From JAWPMV01 sp038527215 (lineage in GTDB: Bacteria > Bacteroidota > Bacteroidia > J057): a DNA stretch of 64,000 nucleotides. The notes below the pieces were generated by a model. The model saw nothing but the letters and a program-made list of their open reading frames with translations. It did no database searches and was not told the origin of the DNA. Each line of letters opens with the position of its first letter. The first letter of the stretch is position 1. Shown one piece after another: positions 1 through 8,592 of this stretch. The position numbers were made by a program, and so were the translations under genes. Where the stretch lies: positions 27,416 through 91,415 of the forward strand of contig JBCBGC010000009.1 of the NCBI GenBank assembly GCA_038527215.1. The letters run 5' to 3'.

Positions 1-1009
1 GCCCCGCTTTCCCGAGGTCTTGACCCACCATGCCCAGAATTTTGGAGGGAACATGCTTATGCTGGCGAAACTGAATGGCCAATTCGCGACCGGCCAGCAA
101 GCCAATAAAGACCCAGGTAGTACTCATGGGCACGTCGTTGAGTTCTTTAAAGTAGTACAGCACGATGCCGTAGGTAAGGTCAATGAGGGTAGCCGAGCGA
201 ATGTCTGCGGTATTGGTTTTGGATTTAACGATGCCCTGAATGGCTCCACCTCGGCGGTAAAAAATATAGGCCAGCAATCCCAGAATAGCAACCAAGGAAC
301 CGATCAATTCCATCAGACTGACCTGCCGGGGTAGGTAGGCGTAGATGTTGGCAAAATCCTGAATCAGCCACTGCGACCACAAAAAGCCTGTGGAAAACCA
401 CTGCGCGATGGTCCAATACAGTCGTTCTCTGGGATGGTGGTCCAGGGTGTTGCGCTGGAAGCGTTGCTCCACGGCTTTGGCGATGAGGAGATACAAAACG
501 ATCGCTGCCCCAAAAGCCACTGCATAGCCCGATAGAGACTTGATGAGCATGCTTCTAAACTGGTCGGTCTCAAAGAAGGCTTTGGTCATGCCCCAGACTC
601 CGAGATCAGCGCCCGCTCCCGCTAGCGCCGAGGTGCCGAAGAAGGACAAGATCAAAAAGGTGGTACTGACCGGAATGCCCAAGCGCGTGATGAACAACAG
701 GACCACCGGAGGGACCAGGTACCACCAGGACATGGGCATGGGTAGAGGATAGGCTGGATTTTCCAGGCTGTAGCCCTTCGCTGCGTTGCCAATCAGTTTG
801 CCATAGGACACATCTCCGCTGTAGGCGACCCAGCCATAAATCAACACAAAGGCCAGGATGGTCCCCGCATAAGCCCACAGCACATACCAGGGTCGACGCT
901 CATTGGAAGTCAAAAAAGTTCCCAGGGTTTGGATGACATCGTTGCCTACAACAGAATAGGTCGCCAGGGCAAACCCAAGGTACATGATGATAAGAGAAGT
1001 GGTGTCCAT
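1..1009 (-). CDS. PiT-like (phosphate-type) permease, 3' end cut by window edge
   Basis: Reading the minus strand from the ATG at 1009 gives 336 open codons to the left edge, so the C-terminus lies outside the window. The protein is strongly hydrophobic with many membrane segments. Near residue 22 is VGNDV and near residue 110 is a GIPVSTT motif, with a second VPMSTT motif further on. PiT-family phosphate permeases carry a similar GANDV ... PVSTT pair in two inverted repeats, so a PiT-like ion permease is the best match. The substrate is inferred only. It is transcribed away from the hairpin array, and a TATCTTGC box lies about 26 nt upstream of the start. The family assignment rests on these motifs alone; a distant DUF-type relative is possible. 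Confidence 0.62.
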   Translation of the reverse strand, partial: MDTTSLIIMYLGFALATYSVVGNDVIQTLGTFLTSNERRPWYVLWAYAGTILAFVLIYGWVAYSGDVSYGKLIGNAAKGYSLENPAYPLPMPMSWWYLVPPVVLLFITRLGIPVSTTFLILSFFGTSALAGAGADLGVWGMTKAFFETDQFRSMLIKSLSGYAVAFGAAIVLYLLIAKAVEQRFQRNTLDHHPRERLYWTIAQWFSTGFLWSQWLIQDFANIYAYLPRQVSLMELIGSLVAILGLLAYIFYRRGGAIQGIVKSKTNTADIRSATLIDLTYGIVLYYFKELNDVPMSTTWVFIGLLAGRELAIQFRQHKHVPSKILGMVGQDLGKAG

Positions 1010-1034
1010 ATTCGGGAGGGGAGAAGAATGGCCC

Positions 1035-1042
1035 GCAAGATA
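1035..1042 (-). promoter_or_regulatory. candidate -7 box (TATCTTGC) for the PiT-like gene
   Basis: On the minus strand TATCTTGC lies about 26 nt before the ATG at 1009. It resembles the Bacteroidota -7 element TAnnTTTG and the TATCTTNG boxes seen upstream of other genes in this window. No clear -33 box was assigned. Confidence 0.35.
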
Positions 1043-1089
1043 GCAAAAGCCACTATAAGTTTTGCGTTGAGCAGAAATGCGTAGAATCC

Positions 1090-1472
1090 TTGCATGCCGC
1101 CGGTCATCCCCCGCACCTTCGGCTCCCAGCCAGTCACCACCCGTGCCACCGGCTCCCAGCTGTGTCACCCGTAACACTGGCCTCAGCCGCATCACCGGCT
1201 CCAACTGGGCACCACTCGCGCCACCGGCTCCCAGCCGGTCATCACCCGCACCTTCGGCTCCCAGCCGGTCATCACCCGTGCCACCGGCTGCGTCACCCGT
1301 AACACAGGCTTCCAGCCGCTCACTACCTGCACAACGGCTACCAGCCGGCAACACCCGCACCCCCGGCTACCAGCCGATCACCACCCGTGTTCTTGGCTTC
1401 GAGCCATGCGAGACCTTCCGCCGACTTTTTGTCGGCGGGAGAGGCTGTGACCGGCTGGAAGCCAGTGTTACG
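1090..1472. repeat. degenerate ~30-bp tandem hairpin array
   Basis: About eleven imperfect units of 29-30 bp follow one another (for example units beginning near 1218, 1248, 1278, 1300, 1329, 1357 and 1387). Each core is an inverted repeat of the form CCGGCT-NCC-AGCCGG, flanked by GTRNCACC-like and TCANCACCC-like words. The array ends in a different hairpin, CCGCCGAC-TTTTT-GTCGGCGG (1418-1438), and then one unit in the opposite orientation (1450-1472), which runs into the 3' end of the DUF5690 gene. It occupies most of the 458-bp gap between genes. The gap otherwise holds only the upstream region of the PiT-like gene. A plus-strand open frame here translates to Ser/Pro-rich low complexity and is not counted as a gene. 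Confidence 0.85.
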
Positions 1473-2772
1473 GGGTGGACACCGCTTCTACCTGTCGTTG
1501 GAAGGCTTGGTGCTTTCGCCAGAAGTAGAGCCCGCCGGCTATCAGCAAAGCCCCGCCAAAGAAAGTCATGAAATAGGCGGCCTGGATCAGGAAGTCCAGC
1601 CAGGAGAGTTCGGGACTGCCGACATTTTTGTACAACAAAATCGCCACGCTGCCGATGTAGCCAAAAGCATCTGCCACGTAGATGAGAAATCCAGCATTGC
1701 TGCTGTATTGGAAGGCCCCGATCATCCGATCAAAGAGGATACAACCAAAGGGCACATAACCCAGATAAAGGCCCAGCCCAATCAGAATCATCCACCAGAC
1801 GGGAGACAACCAGCCCATTTGAAAGGCCCAGGTACTTAGGCCTACCAGGAGAATCCCCGAACCAATCAGCACATGGAAGGTCATGAAGGCCCGGAAGTTT
1901 TTGCGGATGAGAAAGGTCGCCCCAAATATGATCAGCACCCCAAAAGCCACGGGCAACTCCGAAAGGGTGAAGATGTCTGGACGATCCCCATAGCCCAGGG
2001 CAATCCAGATTTCCTTGGCAAAGTTGTCGCGATAGTCCCGGAAGGCCGTCAGCATCATATAGGCGGCTACCAGCAGAATGATGCCCGGCGCAAAGCGAAG
2101 AAAAAGCGCTTTTCTTTCGGCCCCAGTCATGGGTTTTCGGGGCGTCCGTTCGGCCCGATCTTTTTCGGAAGGAGGGGGAATTTGTTCAAGCAACCAGACG
2201 GAGATCACCAGCGGAATGACAAAGACCAAGCCTGTAACAAAAGGCATCCAGAACTCCGAGATGCCAGCATGCAGCATCAGCGCATCCCCGACGGATTTGA
2301 CCGCGCCGGAAGCCACGATAAAACTGGCACTCAGTCCTGCAGCCAGAATCTCTGATACGGTCCGCCCTTCCAGATAACTAAATACGATGCCCCAAATCAT
2401 CCCAAGCGGAATGCCATTGAGAAAAAGAAAGGCCGCATTCCAGGGGCTAGGGGTAATGGCAAAAAATAGCAAAGCTAGCTCGGCGGCTCCGATCAGCCCC
2501 ACGATAGCCAGGGCCCGGCTTTGTGCCTGCATCTCCGACACGACTTTGATGCCGATAAACTTAGAGAGCATATAGCCTACCACCTGCGCAATGACCAGAA
2601 AGATTTTGTAATTCAAGCCCCAGATTTCAGCTTCTCCTTCGAAGGTCGCGACCGAAAAAGGCTTTCGAAAGGCATACATACAGAAGTAAGTGGAAAAAGC
2701 AGCAATGCTGGCAAAGAGGACCAGCATATAGGTCGGCGATTTGCTGAGGTAGCGTTGAATGCGGGAAGCCAT
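1468..2772 (-). CDS. DUF5690-like multi-pass membrane protein (MFS-like)
   Basis: A 434-residue integral membrane protein starting MASRIQRYL at an ATG (2772), with roughly ten to twelve hydrophobic segments and a charged central loop near residues 205-225, an MFS-like layout. The N-terminal stretch with CMYAFRKPFSVATF and the overall pattern match what I recall of DUF5690, a Bacteroidota family of unknown substrate. It is the last gene of a likely operon with the upstream hydrolase and LOG genes (36-nt gap), although it also has its own TATCTTAG box at 2803-2796. Its 3' end abuts the hairpin array, and the last reversed repeat unit overlaps its stop. The transported compound cannot be read from the sequence. 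Confidence 0.75.
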   Translation of the reverse strand: MASRIQRYLSKSPTYMLVLFASIAAFSTYFCMYAFRKPFSVATFEGEAEIWGLNYKIFLVIAQVVGYMLSKFIGIKVVSEMQAQSRALAIVGLIGAAELALLFFAITPSPWNAAFLFLNGIPLGMIWGIVFSYLEGRTVSEILAAGLSASFIVASGAVKSVGDALMLHAGISEFWMPFVTGLVFVIPLVISVWLLEQIPPPSEKDRAERTPRKPMTGAERKALFLRFAPGIILLVAAYMMLTAFRDYRDNFAKEIWIALGYGDRPDIFTLSELPVAFGVLIIFGATFLIRKNFRAFMTFHVLIGSGILLVGLSTWAFQMGWLSPVWWMILIGLGLYLGYVPFGCILFDRMIGAFQYSSNAGFLIYVADAFGYIGSVAILLYKNVGSPELSWLDFLIQAAYFMTFFGGALLIAGGLYFWRKHQAFQRQVEAVSTP

Positions 2773-2795
2773 GGTAGAAGTAGAATTAGTAGGCC

Positions 2796-2803
2796 CTAAG
2801 ATA
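2796..2803 (-). promoter_or_regulatory. candidate -7 box (TATCTTAG) for the DUF5690 gene
   Basis: TATCTTAG on the minus strand, about 24 nt before the ATG at 2772 and inside the 36-nt gap after the hydrolase gene. It suggests an internal promoter within the three-gene cluster. Confidence 0.35.
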
Positions 2804-2808
2804 GCACC

Positions 2809-3690
2809 TTAATGGGAATGCCTGGGGAAGTCTTTCAAATAGCCTAGCACGGCTTTGGCCCAGGTCGCAGGATCTTCCAACATAGGGTAGTGCCCCAGAC
2901 CGTGTAGCAGGCTGAGTTTGCTATGTTGGATTTCATGATGCAGGGTGTCTGCCATGGCCACCACGGCTACCGGATCTTCCGTGGCCCAGAGCACATGTAT
3001 GGGAAGCTTGGTTTGTTGGAGGCCGCCAATCCACCGATGCCAGAACTTCCGGCGGTCATCCAGGTAGCGGGTTACCGGAGCGATTACCTGGCGACCCTCC
3101 TTGTACATCAGGAGTTCCCAGAGCGTTTCCAACTCTCCTTCCTGGATACGGCTTGGGTCCCCCCACAGCTTCTTCATGTTTCGCAGGAAGAGGGGTCTGC
3201 GAGTGAGCTTGGCCACTCTTTCTCCCCAAAAAGGATGTCTCAAAAGGCGCTGGATAGGGCGGAGTTGGGCCATTTCGATGTGCATAGACCCATTGGCGAG
3301 GGTGAGGCTCTGAATCTCAAAATCGAGGTGCCCCAACAACTGCCGGGCCACTAGCTCGGTCGCGATGCTGGTGCCATAATCATGGGCCACGATGTGCCCT
3401 TTTTTAATGCCCATTTTTGCCCATAAAGCGAGGGCCATATCAGTTTGCTCAATCAGCGAATAGGAATACGCCAAGGGTTTATCCGACAATCCGAATCCCA
3501 GATGATCGTGGACGACCGTGTGATAGTGCTGGCCAAAGGGTTCCAGGACATGCAGGAAATCATAAGCTGAAGAAGGATAGCCGTGCAGAATCAGCAGATG
3601 ATCTGAGCCGGTACCGGCTTCAACAGTAAAGACTTCGTGGCCGAGGACGGTATGGTATTGCCCTTTTTCTTTCCAGGTGTCGAGTTTCAT
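2809..3690 (-). CDS. alpha/beta hydrolase, Asp-nucleophile (dehalogenase/MEST-like) type
   Basis: A 293-residue soluble alpha/beta-hydrolase. LHGYPSSAYDF (about 35-45) supplies the oxyanion-hole region, and HDYGTS (103-108) is the nucleophile elbow. It places Asp104 where lipases have Ser, as in haloalkane dehalogenases, epoxide hydrolases and the MEST group. The acid is likely in WATEDPVAVV (about residue 240) and the catalytic His in GLGHYPML (about 268). A hydrolytic reaction through a covalent Asp ester is therefore likely; the substrate is unknown. No signal peptide, so it is cytoplasmic. It lies 17 nt after the LOG-family gene and 36 nt before the DUF5690 gene on the same strand. Confidence 0.82.
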   Translation of the reverse strand: MKLDTWKEKGQYHTVLGHEVFTVEAGTGSDHLLILHGYPSSAYDFLHVLEPFGQHYHTVVHDHLGFGLSDKPLAYSYSLIEQTDMALALWAKMGIKKGHIVAHDYGTSIATELVARQLLGHLDFEIQSLTLANGSMHIEMAQLRPIQRLLRHPFWGERVAKLTRRPLFLRNMKKLWGDPSRIQEGELETLWELLMYKEGRQVIAPVTRYLDDRRKFWHRWIGGLQQTKLPIHVLWATEDPVAVVAMADTLHHEIQHSKLSLLHGLGHYPMLEDPATWAKAVLGYLKDFPRHSH

Positions 3691-3707
3691 AGGGTGTAAA
3701 TAAAAGG

Positions 3708-4286
3708 CTACATAGTCGCAAAGTTCAGCGCGTCGCTCCCCCAGGAAGTGGCATTACTCAGGGCGGCGGGTAGTTCTTCCGGTTCGCGGATGACAGTCCA
3801 CATATCGCCGTGTTTAGGGTGCATAAACTTTTCTTCGATGCTGCGATTCAGCATTTCTACCAGTGGGTCATAATACCCCCCGGTATTGACGATGATGATG
3901 GGCTGGAGGTAGCGGCCCAGCCTTTTCAACGTAATGGCTTCCATCAATTCTTCCAGGGTGCCACAGCCTCCCGGCAGGGCAATCAAGGCATCCGTATCCT
4001 CCAGGAGCTTTTGCTTGCGGCTATGCATGTCTGGGGTAAACAGAAAATCCTCTACGTCCTGGTGATGCATTTCTACTTCCCGCATAAACTCAGGCATGAT
4101 ACCCGTAATGGTCCCTTGATGCGCCAGCACTTCATCAGCCAAACAGCCCATGAGGCCTTTTTTCCCACCGCCAAATACTACCCGAGCTTCCATTTTTACC
4201 AGGATACGGGCCAGGCGGCGAGTAGCTTCAAAGTAGAGCTCGGCAATTTGATCGGAGGAGGAGCAGTAGACACAGATTCGTTTCAT
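3708..4286 (-). CDS. LOG-family protein (nucleoside 5'-monophosphate phosphoribohydrolase)
   Basis: A 192-residue protein of the TIGR00730/LOG family. It has the N-terminal Rossmann start MKRICVYCSSS, the phosphate-binding VFGGGKKGLMG (about 37-47), MHSRKQ (88-93), and the signature PGGCGTLEE (105-113), whose Arg, Lys and Glu residues are catalytic in the family. LOG enzymes cleave the N-glycosidic bond of (cytokinin) riboside monophosphates, releasing base and ribose 5-phosphate. In bacteria the physiological substrate is usually unclear. It is the first gene of a minus-strand cluster with the hydrolase and DUF5690 genes, and a TATCTTCA box lies about 15 nt before the ATG. Confidence 0.9.
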   Translation of the reverse strand: MKRICVYCSSSDQIAELYFEATRRLARILVKMEARVVFGGGKKGLMGCLADEVLAHQGTITGIMPEFMREVEMHHQDVEDFLFTPDMHSRKQKLLEDTDALIALPGGCGTLEELMEAITLKRLGRYLQPIIIVNTGGYYDPLVEMLNRSIEEKFMHPKHGDMWTVIREPEELPAALSNATSWGSDALNFATM

Positions 4287-4300
4287 GCGGGGCTTTTGGG

Positions 4301-4308
4301 TGAAGATA
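4301..4308 (-). promoter_or_regulatory. candidate -7 box (TATCTTCA) for the LOG operon
   Basis: TATCTTCA on the minus strand, 15-22 nt before the ATG at 4286, directly after TTTTG. It is close to the Bacteroidota -7 consensus and would give a very short leader. Confidence 0.35.
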
Positions 4309-4357
4309 CAAAAGATTCAAAGGAGCGGGTGTGTCTCGGAAAAAAGGAGATTCTAAA

Positions 4358-4386
4358 CAAAAACGCCCGGGATGATCGAATCCCGG
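4358..4386 (-). terminator. rho-independent terminator after the PQQ-blade gene
   Basis: On the minus strand CCGGGAT and ATCCCGG (4386-4367) pair around a short loop. They are followed by GCG and a run of five T, about 40 nt past the stop of the 105-residue gene. Confidence 0.7.
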
Positions 4387-4427
4387 ACGCGACGTTAAGG
4401 AAATTATGTTTGATGATCAGACAGGAC

Positions 4428-4745
4428 TTACATGCCTGAATAAGATTGCTGAACGGTAGAGGATTTTCCCTTGAAGTTCATGGCAATGGTGCTAAAGCCT
4501 AAGCCTTTCAGCTCATTGTGCCATTTAATCCTGCCGGAGATAGCGTCCAGAGCAAAAAGATGCCCATAGCAACCTGCATAGATCACTCCATCATCCTCAA
4601 TGATACTGACGGGCTGCATGCCCAGGCTACTGAACCACTTGCGGCCTTCTACCACGAGTTTGGTCCGCCATACCTCTTTTCCGCTGATGGGATTAATGGA
4701 TGCAACATGGCCGTAGGTACCAATGATCAAATTGGTATTTCTCAT
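4428..4745 (-). CDS. small PQQ-type beta-propeller blade protein
   Basis: A 105-residue protein built almost entirely from two propeller-blade repeats. The first is LIIGTYGHVASINPISGKEV (about 6-25) and the second is VIYAGCYGHLFALDAISGRI (about 54-73), each ending in a Trp-containing strand (VWRT, IKWH). A full PQQ propeller needs six to eight blades, so this is either a subunit that must oligomerise to close a propeller or a shortened relic. There is no signal peptide or lipobox. It stands alone between a terminator and the peptide-binding lipoprotein gene. An intact start and a good terminator argue that it is a real gene. Function unknown. Confidence 0.7.
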   Translation of the reverse strand: MRNTNLIIGTYGHVASINPISGKEVWRTKLVVEGRKWFSSLGMQPVSIIEDDGVIYAGCYGHLFALDAISGRIKWHNELKGLGFSTIAMNFKGKSSTVQQSYSGM

Positions 4746-4857
4746 CTGTGGTAACGTTAAAGGTGGAACTTATCTAAGCTGACACTGCTGCATCAACTTA
4801 CACCCTAAAGACTACAAAAAGTCCTCAGGGTTGGAATGGGTTCCGTTTTTTGCCCGC

Positions 4858-6663
4858 TTATTGCGCTACGGCTACCTGGCAGTTTTCGCCCCGCACCACC
4901 TTAAATTCGTTGAGGAGGGTATAGGGAGGAATGGGGAAGGCAGTAGCGCCATTAAATCGCTTATGTACGGCAATCCGGTAAGGAGGATTGTAGAACAGCA
5001 GCATGGGTTGTTCCTCCAGCAGAATTTCCTGAATGAGGTTTACCAGGTCTGTCCGTTTCTCAGCATTGGGTTCCGAGCGGGCTTTATCAATGAGGCTATC
5101 TACTTTGAAAGAAGAGTATCCCCCATAGTTTGAGGCTACCCCCCAGCTTTCACTGTGAAAGATTTCCTTAAAATCGAACGGAGTAGGAGGAGAGGATAGG
5201 CCCGTCAGAACGGCATCAAAGGTATGTTCCAGAAGGGAGTTTCTCAGCGTCGTAAAGTCGACCACTGTAGGTACGCACTCAATGCCCACTTCGGCCAGAG
5301 CAAGCTGAATCCGCTGGATCATATTGGTCAGTCGCTCACTATTGGCAGCATAAGAGAGCTTGAACTGCATGGGGACCTTTTTAGAGCCGACCATTTTTTC
5401 CCGAATACCATCCCCATCTTCATCTTTCCAGCCTGCCTCTTCCAGCAACTGCCGGGCTTGAACTGGATCATAAGGAATGGCCTCCAGGGCTTGATTATAA
5501 TCCGGATGGTGCATAGGGACCGGAGAGTGGATTCTTCGGACCAGGGTATCGAATACCTGAGCAATGATTTCATCCATCGGGGTGGCATAAGCCAGGGCCA
5601 GCCGCACCTTTGCTTCCTTGAAAAAAGGAACCTGATCCTGACGAGCGGCACGTTGGTTGATGGCCATATAGGCCATGGTCGAGCGATAAATCTCTTCAAT
5701 GCGATAGTTGGCGAGGAAGGCCGAATCTCCCCGCAGGCGCTGAAAGGATTCTGTATTCAGGCTGGCTACGTCGAAGTTTTCCCGCTTCAGTTCCGCTTCG
5801 ATGGTATTACGATCCCGCAGGATGCGATAGCTGATCTGTTCAGGCTCGTTGGCATAAATGTGGCCTTCCTTGTTTTCCGCCCAGTAGGCGGCGCGCTTCT
5901 TCAGTACGATACGCTGTCCTGCTTCCCAGGCATCGAACATATAAGGCCCCGAACCGGTATTGAGCAGCTCCAGGTCCTTGCCAAAACGGGCATCGTTGTA
6001 TTCGTTGGCCCAAGCCACCAGGACTGGATTTTCCAGCACGCTTTTGCCTTCCGTCAGAAAATCCTTCAGAGTAAACTGATCTACTACCTGATCCGGATCA
6101 TATACCCGCTGGTCGAGGATATAGAAAATGGCCCCAAAGGCAGGATTATTCTGATAAAAGGTCTTCATTTTGACCGTGTAGGCCCGGGGATTGTCCGGGT
6201 TGGGGATGAGGTCTTCCAAATGGTCAAAATAGAGCCGCTGATTATTGGCTTCGGTTAGCTTGCAGGCCACGGCTTTGGTACTAAAGAGGACATCCTTGAA
6301 GGTGATAGGTGTACCGTCAGGCCAGGTAGCCAGCGAATCCAATTCATATTCATAGGTAAGGCCATCCTCACTTTGAGAAACCACGCGTCCCAACTGAGGC
6401 AGGATTTTACCGGTTTTGGTATCGATGGTCGTAACCCGTTCAAAAGTAAGACCCAGGATCATATCCCGGTAATTGGTCCGGCTATTGGTCGGGTGGAGGC
6501 TGGGGGGTTCGGAATCAATTTGGGTGATTACGTTGCCATCTTTTTCGCCACAATAGACTACGGCTCCATTTTCGACCGAATAAACAGTTTCCTGTACGGA
6601 ATTCTTACAGGCCAGAAAAAGGGTGCAAAGCAGAAAGATTCCAAAAGCGTAGTTCCTCTTCAT
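4858..6663 (-). CDS. ABC transporter substrate-binding lipoprotein, family 5 (oligopeptide type)
   Basis: A 601-residue DppA/OppA-like protein. The lipoprotein signal MKRNYAFGIFLLCTLFLAC places the acylated Cys at residue 19. The family-5 core is recognisable from the early 'LTFERVTTIDTKTGKILPQL' region, through WPDGTPITFKDVLFS (about 115-130), to the C-terminal lobe with YDPVQARQLLEEAGW (about 400). Such proteins capture peptides or other solutes in the periplasm for an ABC importer, but no permease or ATPase genes for it are adjacent, so it is an orphan here. It is divergent from gldA with a 63-bp spacer. An imperfect hairpin of no obvious terminator type lies at about 4801-4831, beyond the stop. 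Confidence 0.88.
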   Translation of the reverse strand: MKRNYAFGIFLLCTLFLACKNSVQETVYSVENGAVVYCGEKDGNVITQIDSEPPSLHPTNSRTNYRDMILGLTFERVTTIDTKTGKILPQLGRVVSQSEDGLTYEYELDSLATWPDGTPITFKDVLFSTKAVACKLTEANNQRLYFDHLEDLIPNPDNPRAYTVKMKTFYQNNPAFGAIFYILDQRVYDPDQVVDQFTLKDFLTEGKSVLENPVLVAWANEYNDARFGKDLELLNTGSGPYMFDAWEAGQRIVLKKRAAYWAENKEGHIYANEPEQISYRILRDRNTIEAELKRENFDVASLNTESFQRLRGDSAFLANYRIEEIYRSTMAYMAINQRAARQDQVPFFKEAKVRLALAYATPMDEIIAQVFDTLVRRIHSPVPMHHPDYNQALEAIPYDPVQARQLLEEAGWKDEDGDGIREKMVGSKKVPMQFKLSYAANSERLTNMIQRIQLALAEVGIECVPTVVDFTTLRNSLLEHTFDAVLTGLSSPPTPFDFKEIFHSESWGVASNYGGYSSFKVDSLIDKARSEPNAEKRTDLVNLIQEILLEEQPMLLFYNPPYRIAVHKRFNGATAFPIPPYTLLNEFKVVRGENCQVAVAQ

Positions 6664-6726
6664 TTTATTTTGGTAATATTGGTTAAAATTAAAGAAAATC
6701 AGTCGGACTTATAGCATCCTTTTCTT

Positions 6727-7644
6727 ATGGTTTCGGTTCAGGGATTGACAAAAATCTACGGGACGCAAAGGGCGGTGGACCAGCTTAGCTTCGAATTACA
6801 AGCTGGAGAGGTTCTGGGATTTCTGGGACCCAATGGGGCAGGGAAGAGTACCACCATGAAGATTATCAGCTGCTTTATCGAGGCGGATGAAGGGAGTGTG
6901 CAAGTGGACGGCTATGATGTGAGTGAGTCGCCGCTGGAAGTTAGGAAGCGCGTAGGTTACCTGCCTGAGCATAATCCGCTTTACCTGGATATGTACGTGC
7001 ACGAATTCCTGGAATTCGTGGCCCGCATTTATCAACTGAGCAAGCAAGACCGAAAAAACCGGATTTCAGAAGTGATTGACATGACCGGTCTAGGTAAAGA
7101 GCAGCACAAAAAGATCGGCATGCTCTCCAAAGGGTATCGGCAGCGGGTCGGTCTCTGCCAGGCCTTGATTCATGATCCGCAGGTCCTCATTCTGGACGAA
7201 CCTACCAATGGGCTGGACCCTAATCAGATCGTGGAAATCCGGGAACTGATTCGGGAAGTCGGTAAGGATAAAACCGTGATTTTTTCTTCTCATATTTTGT
7301 CCGAAGTAGAATCTATTGCCAATCGTATCCTCATCATCAATCAGGGCAAAATCGTGGCTGATGCGGCTACCGACCAAATTCGCCTCTCAGCAGAAAGTGA
7401 GCAACAGACGGATATTGAATTGGAAACCTCCGGCTTTGACCTAACCGGCATCGAAGCTTGGGAAAGCGTAAAAAGCATTGAGCGGCTATCGGATACCCAA
7501 TTTCGCATCATTTCCGGCGTAGAGGAAGACTTGCGTAAAGCCTTGTTTGAGGAAGTCGTCAAGCAGCAACACACCTTGCTGGGCATGAGTCGGCAGACCT
7601 ACAGCCTGGAGGATGCTTTCCGGAAGCTGACGGGCACCGTCTAA
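6727..7644 (+). CDS. gldA: GldA, gliding-motility ABC transporter ATP-binding subunit
   Basis: A 305-residue ABC ATPase. Walker A is GPNGAGKSTT (about 34-43), the signature is LSKGYRQRVG (about 134-143) and Walker B is LILDEPTNGLD (about 155-165). The roughly 85-residue C-terminal extension is typical of the GldA/NatA-like export group. In Flavobacterium GldA works with GldF and GldG as an ABC complex needed for gliding in some species. Here gldF is 950 bp downstream, past an oppositely oriented DUF3667 gene, and gldG is a further 8 kb away, which supports the assignment. It could be a generic ABC-2 ATPase, but the neighbourhood makes GldA likely. Confidence 0.88.
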   Translation: MVSVQGLTKIYGTQRAVDQLSFELQAGEVLGFLGPNGAGKSTTMKIISCFIEADEGSVQVDGYDVSESPLEVRKRVGYLPEHNPLYLDMYVHEFLEFVARIYQLSKQDRKNRISEVIDMTGLGKEQHKKIGMLSKGYRQRVGLCQALIHDPQVLILDEPTNGLDPNQIVEIRELIREVGKDKTVIFSSHILSEVESIANRILIINQGKIVADAATDQIRLSAESEQQTDIELETSGFDLTGIEAWESVKSIERLSDTQFRIISGVEEDLRKALFEEVVKQQHTLLGMSRQTYSLEDAFRKLTGTV

Positions 7645-7645
7645 C

Positions 7646-8467
7646 TTAGCCCCAAAGGCCCAGTTGTTTCAGGATGAATGCTCCTCCTATGAGCAGGATC
7701 ACCACGGCCAGGGAGATTCCAATCACCGAGACGAAGAAAAGCACGAAGTATAAGAGATAAGTCAGGACACTGGTGCCAAATGACTTCCACCAGGCGAGTT
7801 TATACCAATCCCTATGCACCCAGGTGAGATAAAGAATCATGACGATCGCATGCAGGATGGTCATGCGGTCGGTAAAGTCGCCTAGGTTTCCAAAGGGCAT
7901 GGTCGGAATCACCAGCACTTGATAGATGCCGTAGATGTACACCCAGAAAATCAAATGTTCTCCCAGCGTATAGCCTCGTTTTCGAAAGAGAATAAAACTG
8001 GCAAAAGCCCAGAAGGGCAGAGTGAGCATCAGGATCAGGTTGAAATGGGTTTTGGCAAATTCTAAGCCTGCTATGCCTCCTTTTAATGAATTCTCCCCAA
8101 CTGGCAGCCCAAACTGTTCATATATCTCCATGGTTTTTTGGACTGAGGCTTCCGTGCCGGTTTCACTGTTGAGCAGGGCCACAAAAGCGGCCAGAGATAC
8201 CACCAGCAAGAAGTAATTCAGGGGCTGGTAGTAGGCTTTGCGCTGTCCGCTCAGATAGGCTTGAAAAACGGTGCCGGGTCTGATGAGCAAGGTCCAGGAG
8301 GTATGAAAAAAGCTTAGCACGTCTTTTTTTCGGGCTGCGACAAAGTTTCGCCATAGGGAACCTGTGGTAAAGCGTTCTGGAAGCCACTTTTGTCCACAAT
8401 GATTACAATAGGAGCCTTCAAAGGTGTTTCCGCAGTTCCGACAGGTGTGAATATGAGGCTGTGTCAT
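7646..8467 (-). CDS. DUF3667 zinc-ribbon membrane protein
   Basis: A 273-residue protein if started at the ATG at 8467 (MTQPHIHTC); the open frame extends 32 codons further without support. The N-terminus is a zinc ribbon, CRNCG ... CNHCG (about 8-27), followed by a short conserved LSFFHTSWTLLIRPGTVF segment and four or five membrane segments. This is the DUF3667 layout, common in Bacteroidota and of unknown function. It is convergent with gldA (1-nt gap between stops) and divergent from gldF, so it interrupts the gldA-gldF pair. Confidence 0.85.
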   Translation of the reverse strand: MTQPHIHTCRNCGNTFEGSYCNHCGQKWLPERFTTGSLWRNFVAARKKDVLSFFHTSWTLLIRPGTVFQAYLSGQRKAYYQPLNYFLLVVSLAAFVALLNSETGTEASVQKTMEIYEQFGLPVGENSLKGGIAGLEFAKTHFNLILMLTLPFWAFASFILFRKRGYTLGEHLIFWVYIYGIYQVLVIPTMPFGNLGDFTDRMTILHAIVMILYLTWVHRDWYKLAWWKSFGTSVLTYLLYFVLFFVSVIGISLAVVILLIGGAFILKQLGLWG

Positions 8468-8592
8468 GAGGAGGTAGCGATGGAGAAGAATCACATTTGC
8501 AAATATGCTTGCTTTATCCCGAAATTTCCGATCCGAGTGACGCATCCTGGCTGTGGAGTTCAACTTACAAAAAAGCTGTCAATTACCGGCCC

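Noticed and set aside
1090..1472. CRISPR array
   Set aside because: Units are adjacent and degenerate, with no unique spacers of fixed length; each unit is itself an inverted repeat. No cas genes are present.
1077..1571. A 164-residue plus-strand open frame across the hairpin array
   Set aside because: Its translation is a Ser/Pro/Ala low-complexity product of the tandem repeat, in a region better explained as intergenic repeats; no start context or downstream conservation seen.
5224..6258. A 344-codon plus-strand frame inside the peptide-binding lipoprotein gene
   Set aside because: It is antisense to a protein with clear family-5 motifs and a lipobox.
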